Source: Syntrophaceae bacterium UBA6112
Lineage (GTDB): Bacteria; Desulfobacterota; Syntrophia; Syntrophales; UBA5619
DNA: 17,025 nucleotides
Direction: 5' to 3'
Assembly (NCBI GenBank): GCA_002423465.1
Contig: DIWG01000012.1
Location: 1-17,025 of the forward strand
Shown one piece after another: positions 1 to 8,157 of this stretch. The notes under the pieces were generated by a model. It ran no database searches, was not told the origin of the DNA, and worked only from the letters and a program-made list of their open reading frames with translations. Made by a program: the position numbers and the translations under genes. Each line of letters begins with the position of its first letter. Position 1 is the first letter of the stretch.

Positions 1-1020
1 TCAATTTATCGTGCGGGGCGACACTGGTATCCGGGCGTATTTGACACCATTTCCATTGTCAAGAAAACCTTCCCCGGCGTGCCGGTTCTTCTCGGCGGAA
101 ATTATGTGACCCTCTGCCCGCAACATGCCTCCGGCTCAGGGGCGGACTTTTGCCTGTCCGGACCGTCCGAATCTTCCGTCCCACCGCTCCTCAAAGATCT
201 CCTGAACATGGATATCTCCTTCCTTCCGGACTTACGGGATCTTGATTCATACCCCTACCCTGCCTTCGACCTCATCCGTCAACGGGATTGCATCCCGATC
301 ATGACCTCTCGGGGGTGTCCATACCGATGCAGTTACTGTGTTTCACAAATTCTGAACAGCCGCTTTCTTAGACGAGATCCTGTTTGCGTCGCCGATGAAA
401 TCGAATATTGGCATTCCCGATTTGGAATCCATAACGTTTCTTTCTATGATGATGCCCTTTTGGTTCATTCTCAGGAAATGTTTGTTCCTCTTATGAATGA
501 AATCATCCGCAGAAGATTGAAAATTCAATTCCACTGTCCGAACGGTCTTCATCTGCGTGAAATTACCCCGGAGATTGCTTCGCTGATGTATAAGGCCGGA
601 TTCCGGACGATCCGTTTTGGATTCGAGACTTCAAATTCGGTCAGACAGATGGAAACCGGCGGAAAGATCAGCAACGAAGAATTTTCTGCAGCCGTTGAAC
701 ATTTGAAGCGTGCCGGCTATCGATCACGAGATGTCGGCGTCTATATCCTCTGCGGTCTTCCCGAACAATCGGCGGATGAGATCCGGGAGAGCATCCGTTT
801 TGTCCATACCTCCGGGGCACACCCATTGCTGGCCGAATATTCCCCGATACCGGGATCGGATTTATGGGATGATGCCGTTTCATCCTCGCCCTATCCAATC
901 GACACGGAGCCTTTGTTCCAGAACAATACGCTGCTCCCCTGCAAAAGCGCTTCTCTGACAAATGAAACATACCAGTCTCTGAAACTCATGACGCGCCACC
1001 CATCGCCTGAAGAACCTTGA
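1..1020 (+). CDS. B12-binding radical SAM protein (5' partial)
   Basis: The frame is open from base 1, so the gene starts upstream of the window; 339 residues are visible. The first ~60 residues look like the end of a cobalamin-binding domain (a GVPVLLGGNYVTLCP strand-loop followed by a G-x-S-E stretch, as in COG1032 proteins). The radical SAM cluster motif C-x3-C-x2-C follows at visible residues 106, 110 and 113 (GCPYRCSYC), and would hold the [4Fe-4S] cluster that cleaves S-adenosylmethionine. Further on are the usual barrel strands, including FRTIRFGFET and YILCGLPEQ. The substrate cannot be told from sequence; relatives include methyltransferases and ring-forming enzymes. The stop is TGA at 1018-1020. 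The C-terminus may be altered by a frameshift: another frame continues sensibly for about 22 codons past this stop (see findings). An internal GTG at 79 is not the real start. Confidence 0.88.
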   Translation, partial: SIYRAGRHWYPGVFDTISIVKKTFPGVPVLLGGNYVTLCPQHASGSGADFCLSGPSESSVPPLLKDLLNMDISFLPDLRDLDSYPYPAFDLIRQRDCIPIMTSRGCPYRCSYCVSQILNSRFLRRDPVCVADEIEYWHSRFGIHNVSFYDDALLVHSQEMFVPLMNEIIRRRLKIQFHCPNGLHLREITPEIASLMYKAGFRTIRFGFETSNSVRQMETGGKISNEEFSAAVEHLKRAGYRSRDVGVYILCGLPEQSADEIRESIRFVHTSGAHPLLAEYSPIPGSDLWDDAVSSSPYPIDTEPLFQNNTLLPCKSASLTNETYQSLKLMTRHPSPEEP

Positions 1021-1125
1021 CAATCGGCTTGGATATCGGTATGTGAGACAGGAAGATCAACCTGCTGCGCTTGTTCCTGGAACTTGAACCAGGATTCAAA
1101 ACGAATTTTTCGGGAGATCGATTCC

Positions 1126-1365
1126 ATGGGTTCATGCTTCTGGTGGGGGAAAATGATCCTGATTCTTCTTTTTGCGGTTTTTTTTCTCGTTTTCGGCATC
1201 GAAACGATGATCGGCGCATTTCATCTGAAAAATCCTCTGGAATTCATCATGTATTTTTTCTCCGCCAGCCTCATGATTCTGGTGAGTCTGGTTGGGGTAC
1301 TCTATCCGATGTTTCGGATTTATGCCTGTCTCAAAACATGCAAAGCGGATCACGATGAAAAGTAG
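1126..1365 (+). CDS. Small two-helix inner-membrane protein, unknown function
   Basis: This 79-residue protein is not one I recognise. It has two hydrophobic segments, about residues 9-26 (ILILLFAVFFLVFGI) and 38-58 (FIMYFFSASLMILVSLVGVLY), joined by a short polar loop, and ends in a charged tail (KADHDEK). This predicts an integral membrane protein with two crossings. I chose ATG 1126 because GGGAG at 1112-1116 sits 9 nt before it; a TTG at 1084 in the same frame would add 14 polar residues. Its last 11 nt overlap the start of the downstream M16 peptidase gene (ATG 1355), so the two are probably translationally coupled. A role linked to the secreted M16 pair is conceivable but only inferred from position. 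Confidence 0.65.
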   Translation: MGSCFWWGKMILILLFAVFFLVFGIETMIGAFHLKNPLEFIMYFFSASLMILVSLVGVLYPMFRIYACLKTCKADHDEK

Positions 1366-2914
1366 TTTTTTCTTTTCTCTCCACCGTCAACTTCGCAGAT
1401 TTCCGTTGATCGACACCGCCAGACTCTTTTCCTTGGCAGTCCTTCTCCTTCTGCTTTTCCCTTCCCTCATTTTGTCTCAGGGACTGGGGGAAAGGGTTCA
1501 ACGTTTTACGCTTGGAAATGGCCTCAGATTGCTTACCCTGGAAAGGAAGCTCAGTCCCACGATTTCGATTTACATCCGCTACCGGGCCGGTGCTGTGGAT
1601 GAGGCGGACGGCAAGACGGGAACGGCGCATCTCCTCGAACACATGATGTTCAAGGGAACCCAAACCATCGGAACCCGGGATTATCTTCGCGAAGAGAAGA
1701 TCATCCGCAGGATCGAGAAGATTGGAGAAGCGCTGGATCACGAAAAGGCGAAAGGCAAAGAGGCCGCTCCGGCAGCGCTTGCACGTCTCGCCGATCAGTT
1801 GAAGACGCTCCAGAACGAACAGCGGCGTTTTTCGATCTCCAACGAAATAGACCGTCTGTACACAGAAAACGGCGCTGTTGGTCTGAACGCCTCCACCGGA
1901 CAGGATCTCACCACGTATCAGGTCAGCATCCCTGCAAACCGTATCGAACTTTGGGCCAGAATCGAGTCCGACCGCATGGTATATCCTGTTTTTCGCGAGT
2001 TTTATAACGAGCGTGATGTAGTCATGGAAGAGCGAAGGCAACGCTCCGAGTCGAATCCGGAGGGAAAGCTTCTCGAAGAGTACCTTGCCGTGGCTTTTCT
2101 TGCCCATCCCTATCGGCGGCCGATTCTGGGATGGCCGTCGGATATGAGCTACCTCGATATAGCCTATATGGAGAGGTATTTCAGAACCACGCACGCACCA
2201 AACAACACGGTCATTGCTGTCGTCGGGGATATTCAACCTTCAACTGTTCTGAAAATCGTGGAAAAATACTTCGGTCGGCTCACACGGCGGAGACTTGCTT
2301 CTCCGTTCATCACGGAAGAACCTCGCCAGTCAGGAGAAAGGCGGGTCGAGGTGAGCTTTTCCGCCGAACCACAGATGATCATGGGATACCACAAACCGCC
2401 CCCTCCGGCATTTATGGACCACGTCTTCGACGTCATCGAATCCATCCTCACCCGGGGAAGGACATCGCGGCTTTTCAAAGCGCTGGTGGAAGAAAAGCGG
2501 CTCGCAGAAAGCATTCAGGCCGTGAATGGATTGCCCGGGGCGCGCTACCCGAATCAGTTTGTTCTGTTCGCCACGCCACGCCACCCCCATGGTTGCATCG
2601 AACTTGAACGGGCGATTGATCAGGAAATCGAAAGGCTCAAACAGGAGCGCGTTCCCGATCGAGAATTGGAAAAAGTGAAAAATCAGATCCGGGCGGATTT
2701 CATACGGAGTCTCAATTCCAATGCGGGTCTTGCCGGAATGCTCTCCTATTATGAAACGCTGCTCGGAGATTTTCACTACCTGATCGACTATGCAGACACT
2801 ATCGAACGGATCACACCGGAAGAAATTCTCCAGGCGGCACGAACTTATCTGATAAAGGAGAACCGGACGGTCGCTATGCTGGTAAAAAAACCTTTGAATA
2901 GTATTCAACGATGA
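1355..2914 (+). CDS. M16 family zinc metallopeptidase, catalytic subunit, exported
   Basis: A 519-residue insulinase-family (M16) protease. The inverted zinc motif HLLEH is at residues 92-96 (two His ligands, Glu as general base). The distal E-x6-E pair lies at about 219 and 226 (NERDVVMEE) and provides the third zinc ligand. Between the HxxEH helix and the conserved NAST segment (residue 178) is an extra charged, helix-prone stretch of roughly 60 residues, also known in other bacterial M16 proteins. The second M16 domain has SRLFKALVEEKRLAESI but lacks the Tyr of the R/Y substrate-binding pair. An N-terminal hydrophobic stretch (about residues 25-41, ending near LSQG) suggests export. ATG 1355 was chosen because it overlaps the preceding gene; in-frame TTG 1292 and ATG 1322 are weaker. 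The gene ends in ATGA shared with the next gene, as expected for a heterodimeric M16B pair. Confidence 0.9.
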   Translation: MKSSFFFSLHRQLRRFPLIDTARLFSLAVLLLLLFPSLILSQGLGERVQRFTLGNGLRLLTLERKLSPTISIYIRYRAGAVDEADGKTGTAHLLEHMMFKGTQTIGTRDYLREEKIIRRIEKIGEALDHEKAKGKEAAPAALARLADQLKTLQNEQRRFSISNEIDRLYTENGAVGLNASTGQDLTTYQVSIPANRIELWARIESDRMVYPVFREFYNERDVVMEERRQRSESNPEGKLLEEYLAVAFLAHPYRRPILGWPSDMSYLDIAYMERYFRTTHAPNNTVIAVVGDIQPSTVLKIVEKYFGRLTRRRLASPFITEEPRQSGERRVEVSFSAEPQMIMGYHKPPPPAFMDHVFDVIESILTRGRTSRLFKALVEEKRLAESIQAVNGLPGARYPNQFVLFATPRHPHGCIELERAIDQEIERLKQERVPDRELEKVKNQIRADFIRSLNSNAGLAGMLSYYETLLGDFHYLIDYADTIERITPEEILQAARTYLIKENRTVAMLVKKPLNSIQR

Positions 2915-4362
2915 CGCTCAAACCCATTTCAAAGAACCAATCGTTTCGACTTCCGGTAATCGTTCTGGGGATGATCTGGATTCTGGTCTCCTCCGAATGG
3001 GTTCTGGCCGCATCCCTCCCTCCCCTTCGCGATCCGGACCGTATCCGCTATCAACCCCTTTCCTTTGAACCGCCCCGTGTTGAACGTGTCCTTCTCGACA
3101 ACGGGCTGCGCCTTTATATCCTTCCCGACAAGGAACTTCCTTTGGTTCAAATCAAGGCTGTCGTTCAAACTGGCAGCATCTATGACCCCTCCGGCCAAGA
3201 AGGACTTGCCGAGTTGACGGCCGTGACGATGAGAACCGGGGGAGTCCTCGGCATGACCGGGGACTCCGTGGATGAAACGCTGGAGTTCATGGCGGCAACC
3301 TTTCATGTGTCCCAGAATCGGGATAGCGGCATTTTTTCATTTTCCGTTTTGAAGAAGGATTTGGATCAGGGTTTCGACATTTTCTCCAAGACATTGATGC
3401 AACCCTCTTTCGCGGAAAACAAACTGCTCCTGGGCAAGGATCTGAAGAGCGAGGAATTGAGGAGGATCTTCGATGATCCCCAGAAACTGGCATTTCGGGA
3501 GTTCGGACGTCTTATCCATGGTGAAAGTCCCCGCGGAAGGCTTGTCACACAGGAGTCCATTCGTACAATCCGAAGGGATGATCTGATCCGGTTCCACAAA
3601 CGCTTCTTTCACCCGAAAAATATTATAATATCGATCACCGGTGACATCGAGAGCCGGGAAGTGACAATCCTGGTCGACCGCCATTTCGGAAGCTGGACAT
3701 CGCCGGAGGGGAAACCGGAGCCCCCTCCCCTACCCCAGCTTCCGGAAGGAAATATTTTCTTCCTGACCAAGGATCTGCCGCAATCGATCGTGGTCATCGG
3801 CTGGTTAGCGCCGGCCAAAAGGGATCCCTATTTCTATCCATTCGAGGTCTTGGACTTTGTGGTCGGCAGCGGCGGCTTCCGCTCTCGGATATTTCAAGAG
3901 ATCCGAACCAATCTGGGCCTTGCTTACAGTACGGGGAGCTTTTACAGTGCAAAATCGGATTACGGTTTGTTCGGCGCTTATGTTTTGACCAAATCCGAAT
4001 CCACTGTCAAAGTCATCTCCCGAATCAAAGGGATCCTCCAGGAAATGGGTGAAAAACCGGTGCCCTCCGAAGAACTGAATAGGGCAAGGATGGCAATCCT
4101 GAACCGTTTCATTTTTTCCTTTACCTCCGCGGAGCAGATCGCCTTTCAGAGACTGATGATCGAACATGAAGGCCTGCCCGACGATTTTCTCGTCACCTAT
4201 CGCCCCAAAATAGGAAAAGTGAGCGCGGAAGATATCCAAAATGCAGCCTTACGAAACCTTGCCCCGAACCGCGCAATTCTGCTGATCGTCGGAAACGATA
4301 AAACTTACAAGGATATTTTGCGTCACTTCGGCAGGGTTACCCGGATTGAGGCGACCTTCTGA
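2911..4362 (+). CDS. M16 family peptidase-like protein, non-catalytic partner subunit
   Basis: A 483-residue M16 fold protein, probably exported: a hydrophobic segment at about residues 14-30 is followed by an Ala-type cleavage site near VLAAS. In place of HxxEH it has AELTAV (the aligned His, Glu and His become Glu101, Ala104 and Val105), so it should not bind catalytic zinc. It does keep the R/Y pair of the C-terminal domain: Arg332 and Tyr339 in EIRTNLGLAY. In known M16B heterodimers such as mitochondrial processing peptidase and bacterial pairs, one chain carries the zinc site and the other helps bind substrate, and this pair fits that pattern. Its ATG overlaps the TGA of the catalytic gene (ATGA, 2911-2914), giving coupled, roughly equal synthesis. 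A 65-bp gap with no clear hairpin separates it from phoH. Confidence 0.9.
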   Translation: MTLKPISKNQSFRLPVIVLGMIWILVSSEWVLAASLPPLRDPDRIRYQPLSFEPPRVERVLLDNGLRLYILPDKELPLVQIKAVVQTGSIYDPSGQEGLAELTAVTMRTGGVLGMTGDSVDETLEFMAATFHVSQNRDSGIFSFSVLKKDLDQGFDIFSKTLMQPSFAENKLLLGKDLKSEELRRIFDDPQKLAFREFGRLIHGESPRGRLVTQESIRTIRRDDLIRFHKRFFHPKNIIISITGDIESREVTILVDRHFGSWTSPEGKPEPPPLPQLPEGNIFFLTKDLPQSIVVIGWLAPAKRDPYFYPFEVLDFVVGSGGFRSRIFQEIRTNLGLAYSTGSFYSAKSDYGLFGAYVLTKSESTVKVISRIKGILQEMGEKPVPSEELNRARMAILNRFIFSFTSAEQIAFQRLMIEHEGLPDDFLVTYRPKIGKVSAEDIQNAALRNLAPNRAILLIVGNDKTYKDILRHFGRVTRIEATF

Positions 4363-4427
4363 GGTTCTGATTTTTTAATAGGCCGGACTGGAACAAATTT
4401 TTTTCGACAGAGGATGACTACCCGTTC

Positions 4428-5468
4428 ATGGAAAAGACACCAACCGTTATCACAGAGAAGATCGATTTCACCAACAACGATCTCCTGCGCAATCTCTGCG
4501 GAGAACAGGATAAGAACATCAGACTGATCGAAAAGCTTGCCGCGGTCAAACTGGTGGTCCGGGGGAGTGCTGTCTCCATCACCGGCGAGCGGATCTCCGT
4601 TTTTCATATCCGGAATCTGCTCTCGCAATTGAATGAAATCTCGCGGAAAGGATACCCGCTTTTCCCTGCCGATATCGAATATGCCCAGCGGATCCTCTCT
4701 GAAGATGAAACCGCCGATCTGGAAAGGATTTTTTTGGACACGGTCTTCATTTCATCCAAAAAAAGGATCATCACCCCGAAGAGCATTGCACAGAAGCTTT
4801 ACATCGATGCGATCCGGAGCACGGACATGGTTTTCGGCATCGGGCCGGCGGGAACGGGGAAGACCTACCTGGCAATGGCCATGGCGGTGGCATCTTTGCT
4901 GGAAAAGAAAGTCACCCGCATTTCCCTGGCCAGACCCGCCGTCGAGGCGGGCGAGAAACTGGGCTTTCTTCCCGGCGATCTTGCCGAAAAAGTCAATCCG
5001 TATCTGCGACCCCTTTATGACGCCCTTTTTGACATGATCGATTTTGAGCGGGCCTCAGCCCTGATTCAAAAAGGGGTCATTGAGGTGGCTCCCCTCGCCT
5101 TCATGAGGGGACGGACGTTGAATGATTCCTTCGTCATCCTCGATGAGGCCCAGAATACGACGTCGGAGCAGATGAAGATGTTTCTGACAAGACTCGGATA
5201 CGGATCAAAGGCCGTGATTACCGGGGATGTAACGCAGATCGATCTTCCAGCGGATAAGATTTCCGGTCTTGTGGAAGCGGAGGAACTCCTTTGCAAAACA
5301 GAGGGCATCCGTTTTGTCCACTTCTCCGAGTTGGATGTGGTCAGGCATCCACTGGTGCAGGAGGTGATCCGTGCTTACAACCATTTGGATTACCGAAAAA
5401 AAAAGAATGTCGGCCAACGGAAAGAGGAGGCGACCGGAATCTCCGATGTCAATTTCGATTCAAAATAA
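4428..5468 (+). CDS. ybeZ: PhoH-like ATPase (YbeZ family)
   Basis: A 346-residue PhoH-family P-loop ATPase. Walker A is GPAGTGKT at residues 139-146, Walker B is VILDEAQN at 236-243, and a TGDVTQIDLP motif lies near 265-274. The N-terminal ~115 residues form the KH-like part typical of the YbeZ/PhoH-L group rather than the short PhoH form. YbeZ proteins bind RNA and nucleotide and work with the YbeY endonuclease; the next gene is ybeY, overlapping by 23 nt. The start is ATG 4428, with AGAGGA at 4409-4414 (spacing 13, rather long). The exact cellular role of the family is incompletely known; links to rRNA maturation and 70S quality control are inferred from the YbeY partnership. Confidence 0.93.
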   Translation: MEKTPTVITEKIDFTNNDLLRNLCGEQDKNIRLIEKLAAVKLVVRGSAVSITGERISVFHIRNLLSQLNEISRKGYPLFPADIEYAQRILSEDETADLERIFLDTVFISSKKRIITPKSIAQKLYIDAIRSTDMVFGIGPAGTGKTYLAMAMAVASLLEKKVTRISLARPAVEAGEKLGFLPGDLAEKVNPYLRPLYDALFDMIDFERASALIQKGVIEVAPLAFMRGRTLNDSFVILDEAQNTTSEQMKMFLTRLGYGSKAVITGDVTQIDLPADKISGLVEAEELLCKTEGIRFVHFSELDVVRHPLVQEVIRAYNHLDYRKKKNVGQRKEEATGISDVNFDSK

Positions 5469-5898
5469 GCAGAAAAGTCAAAAGATCGATATCGGCAGGA
5501 TTCGGAGAAGTCTGAAACGGCTTCTGAAGTACGTTGACTGCAAAGACTGCGAAATCAGCCTGCTGCTGGTCGATGACAAACAAATAAGAGATATCAACCA
5601 GAGATATCTTAACCGCGATCGTTCGACCAATGTGATCTCTTTCGCGATGACCGAGGGGGCATTCAGGGATATACATCCGGAGATTCTGGGGGACATTATT
5701 CTTTCCGTTGAGACGGCAGCACGCGATGCCTTGGCCACGCGTCTCGATTTCATGGACGAAGTGGAATTTCTTATCATCCATGGCCTTCTTCACCTTCTTG
5801 GATTCAACCATGAAAACGGCGACGAAAGTGAAGCGCGGAGAATGAAAAACCGCGAACGGGAACTTTTTTTTCAGTTAAGGCATTATGACCTTGACTGA
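5446..5898 (+). CDS. ybeY: Endoribonuclease YbeY (16S rRNA maturation)
   Basis: A 150-residue UPF0054 metalloprotein. The zinc-binding motif is HGLLHLLGFNH, with His112, His116 and His122; the usual Asp before the last His is Asn here. The upstream conserved block is NRDRSTNVISF (commonly TDVLSF) at 56-66. YbeY takes part in 16S rRNA 3'-end processing and ribosome quality control. ATG 5446 was chosen because the protein then begins like its relatives. AGGAGG at 5425-5430 lies 15 nt upstream, which is far, so coupling to ybeZ (23-nt overlap) probably helps; in-frame ATG 5407 and GTG 5371 would add 13 and 25 residues that do not look conserved. The stop lies 8 bp from the stop of the convergent mltD-like gene. 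Confidence 0.92.
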   Translation: MSISIQNKQKSQKIDIGRIRRSLKRLLKYVDCKDCEISLLLVDDKQIRDINQRYLNRDRSTNVISFAMTEGAFRDIHPEILGDIILSVETAARDALATRLDFMDEVEFLIIHGLLHLLGFNHENGDESEARRMKNRERELFFQLRHYDLD

Positions 5899-5906
5899 CA
5901 TTTCTT

Positions 5907-8024
5907 CTACTTTACGAGAATCACTTGCTCCGGAAGAATTTTGTCTCTGATGGACATACCGTTCAGATCGAGAAGTTGATTCAACGTCATTCCATTCTTC
6001 CGCGCAATTCGGCTCAGGCTATCCCCTTTTTTGACTCTGTATTTTTTCGCGACGGTCGATTCGGATACCTTCTCCGAGGTCTTTTGGGATTCCGGCCGGC
6101 TTGCCTCTTTCTTTTCCTGGGTCACCACCGTTTTCTGTTCCGCACTTTCGGTCTCTTCGTCATTACTTGCCGCAACCCGAAGCGTCTGACCGATTTTGAT
6201 TGTATTCGTCTTCATGTTATTGATCCTGCGAATTTCCGCCATGGACATGCCATACTTCCGGGAAAGGGAAGCCATCGAATCTCCCCTTTGGACCCGATGG
6301 ATGGCGGCCTTTACAGACTTTGTGGACTTTTTCTCGACAGATATCTCGCTTTTGTCGGTTGCGGCCGAAGCCTTCCCGCTCCGGATAGGGACATTCAGGC
6401 TCTGGCCCTTAAACAGATACTGTTTTGACGACGGGTTGGCGGAACGGATCGCCCCGATGGAGGTTTTGTATTTCTTCGCAATGGAAGCCAGGGTTTCCCC
6501 GTCCCGGACCTTGTGTTTGATGAACACACCGCGAGCTACCCGAAATGTGCCGATTGGCTTCTCTCCTTGCGGAATTTCATCGATTATCTTGAGCAGCGTT
6601 TCCGCTTTTTCGACCGGAACCTTCAATTTATAGGGCCGGTCCGGTGTCATTCGATGCCTGAGTTCGGCATTGAGGATTGAGAGGGTTTCCTCCGAGATTT
6701 CGAGTTTCTGGGCAACAACCTGCAAACGCATGCTTCGATTGATATCCGCTATTTCATGAGACAAAACATCCGGTTTGAGTTCGTCTGCTCCAAGCTCCAT
6801 GCCGTATTTTTTCGGATCCCGGACAATCAGCAACGTGGCCAAAAAACGGGGAACATAACGCGCCGTTTCGTAGGGAAGGCGTTGATAGAGGTCCCAGAAC
6901 CGATCCAGATAATTGATATGCTGCGAGGAAATTGTGCGCATAACCCTCCCTTCCCCACAATTGTATCCGGCAAGGACCGTCAACCAATCGCCGAACATCG
7001 CATGTAAATCTTTGAAATAATCGATGGCCGCACGGGTGGATTTTTCGACATCCATTCGTTCGTCGACCCAGTTATCCCGGTTCAATCCATACTTATAACC
7101 AGTAGAGGGGATAAACTGCCATAATCCGAGAGCCCGAGCCGGTGACAATGCGCTGATCTTATAGCCGCTTTCCACAAGCGGTAACCATGAAAGCTCCTCC
7201 GGTAAACCTGCTTTCTTGAGTTCCTCCAAAATTATAGGCCGGTATATCCTCGATCGCTGATAGGAGGCGATGAAAAAATCGCGTTCGACGGTCTGGAATT
7301 GGCGGATCTCTTTTTCCACGTCTGCATTTGAAACAATCGGAATCTCTCCTCGTTTCCCCTTTGCAACGGACTGATGTGAATTATAGATCGCAAGGATCCG
7401 CTTTGAAATCATGAGGCGGAGATCATCCTTCTGTCGCACGATGTCCGGTTTTCCGTTGGTGTCGAGCAGGAGGGCATAAGCTTGATCCAGCATTTGGATG
7501 GCATCTTCGAGTTCGCCGTTTACCCAGCATTTATGGGATTCCTCCAACAGCAAAAGGGCTTCCTCCATGATATCCCGCTCCGTCTCCTCCTCCTGCGGGT
7601 TGAGCGTGGGTGCATCTTGAGGCTTAAATTTCGAGGGACTCACGAGTGAGCGATTAACATCCGCCTCCTTCTTTGAGAGATCATTCGATTGGATGGATGG
7701 AGGAGAAGTGATGGGTCCGGCGAATTTCGTTGACTCATTTTTTTTGGGAATATCGACGACCGTAAAAACCGCTGGCTGGGTCGCCGGCTCGAGTGGCTGT
7801 TTTTCATTGCCTTTGTCGGGCAAATCCGCACTGCGATTTACGACCGATTCGTTTGGCAAAGGTTTCGGCGGCGGAGACTCGCGAATCACATCCCGGGCGA
7901 CGGACGAGGGAGAATGGTTTATAACCGCCTCCTGATTGGACAACGCGCATGACGACAGTGTCAAACCTACCAAACCAGCGACAAATAGGATTATTGGGAT
8001 TGTCGAAATTTTTATTCGGAACAT
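5907..8024 (-). CDS. mltD: MltD-type membrane-bound lytic transglycosylase lipoprotein with three LysM domains
   Basis: A 705-residue lipoprotein. A signal peptide ends in the lipobox LSSC, giving lipid-modified Cys26; Ala at +2 predicts sorting to the outer membrane. Residues ~30-145 are a Pro/Ser/Lys-rich linker, followed by a helical TPR-like piece (~150-190). The GH23 lytic transglycosylase domain spans roughly 255-400, with catalytic Glu285 in LPLVES, the GLWQFIPST motif at 300-308 and AGYNCGEG at 352-359. It cleaves peptidoglycan glycan strands to 1,6-anhydro-muropeptides. Three LysM peptidoglycan-binding repeats lie at about 501-547, 575-618 and 660-705. It is much longer than E. coli MltD (452 aa), mainly through the N-terminal region. 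The start is set by AAGGAG 6 nt before ATG 8024; an upstream in-frame start (8108) would bury the lipobox. Lnt, encoded two genes upstream, would acylate it. Confidence 0.93.
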   Translation of the reverse strand: MFRIKISTIPIILFVAGLVGLTLSSCALSNQEAVINHSPSSVARDVIRESPPPKPLPNESVVNRSADLPDKGNEKQPLEPATQPAVFTVVDIPKKNESTKFAGPITSPPSIQSNDLSKKEADVNRSLVSPSKFKPQDAPTLNPQEEETERDIMEEALLLLEESHKCWVNGELEDAIQMLDQAYALLLDTNGKPDIVRQKDDLRLMISKRILAIYNSHQSVAKGKRGEIPIVSNADVEKEIRQFQTVERDFFIASYQRSRIYRPIILEELKKAGLPEELSWLPLVESGYKISALSPARALGLWQFIPSTGYKYGLNRDNWVDERMDVEKSTRAAIDYFKDLHAMFGDWLTVLAGYNCGEGRVMRTISSQHINYLDRFWDLYQRLPYETARYVPRFLATLLIVRDPKKYGMELGADELKPDVLSHEIADINRSMRLQVVAQKLEISEETLSILNAELRHRMTPDRPYKLKVPVEKAETLLKIIDEIPQGEKPIGTFRVARGVFIKHKVRDGETLASIAKKYKTSIGAIRSANPSSKQYLFKGQSLNVPIRSGKASAATDKSEISVEKKSTKSVKAAIHRVQRGDSMASLSRKYGMSMAEIRRINNMKTNTIKIGQTLRVAASNDEETESAEQKTVVTQEKKEASRPESQKTSEKVSESTVAKKYRVKKGDSLSRIARKNGMTLNQLLDLNGMSIRDKILPEQVILVK

Positions 8025-8030
8025 GTTCGA

Positions 8031-8036
8031 CTCCTT
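8031..8036 (-). promoter_or_regulatory. Ribosome binding site of the mltD-like gene
   Basis: AAGGAG lies 6 nt before ATG 8024. It decides the start in favour of the form whose signal peptide and lipobox are correctly placed, against an in-frame upstream codon at 8108. Confidence 0.75.
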
Positions 8037-8125
8037 GTTGTAAGGTTCCAATCGACCCAAGATGGATGTATCTTTTCCTGGAGATCTCATTTTTATGCGG
8101 TCTGGCACATGGATGACCGGGCAGT

Positions 8126-8154
8126 GCTATACCATATTTCTTCTCTTCTCCCAA
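8126..8154 (-). promoter_or_regulatory. Weak candidate promoter for the mltD-like gene
   Basis: A TTGGGA (8149-8154) and TATAGC (8126-8131) pair, 17 nt apart, sits just after the prfB stop codon and in front of the 133-bp gap before the transglycosylase gene. Each box matches the sigma-70 consensus at four of six positions. The gap is the largest within this gene group, which makes a separate promoter plausible, but the match is modest. Confidence 0.25.
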
Positions 8155-8157
8155 ACA

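Noticed and set aside
1075..1094. TCCTGG-N8-CCAGGA inverted repeat after the radical SAM gene
   Set aside because: Only a 6-bp stem, no T run directly after it, and the downstream gene probably belongs to the same transcript; too weak to call a terminator.
1018..1125. Fusion of the radical SAM gene with the small membrane gene by read-through of TGA 1018 (same frame, open up to 1365)
   Set aside because: The intervening 35 codons look non-coding in that frame, and the small gene has its own ribosome binding site at 1112-1116.
1331..2236. Long minus-strand frame of 301 codons opposite the M16 gene
   Set aside because: It lies wholly antisense to a protease with clear catalytic motifs, and its translation shows no recognisable domain; a shadow frame.
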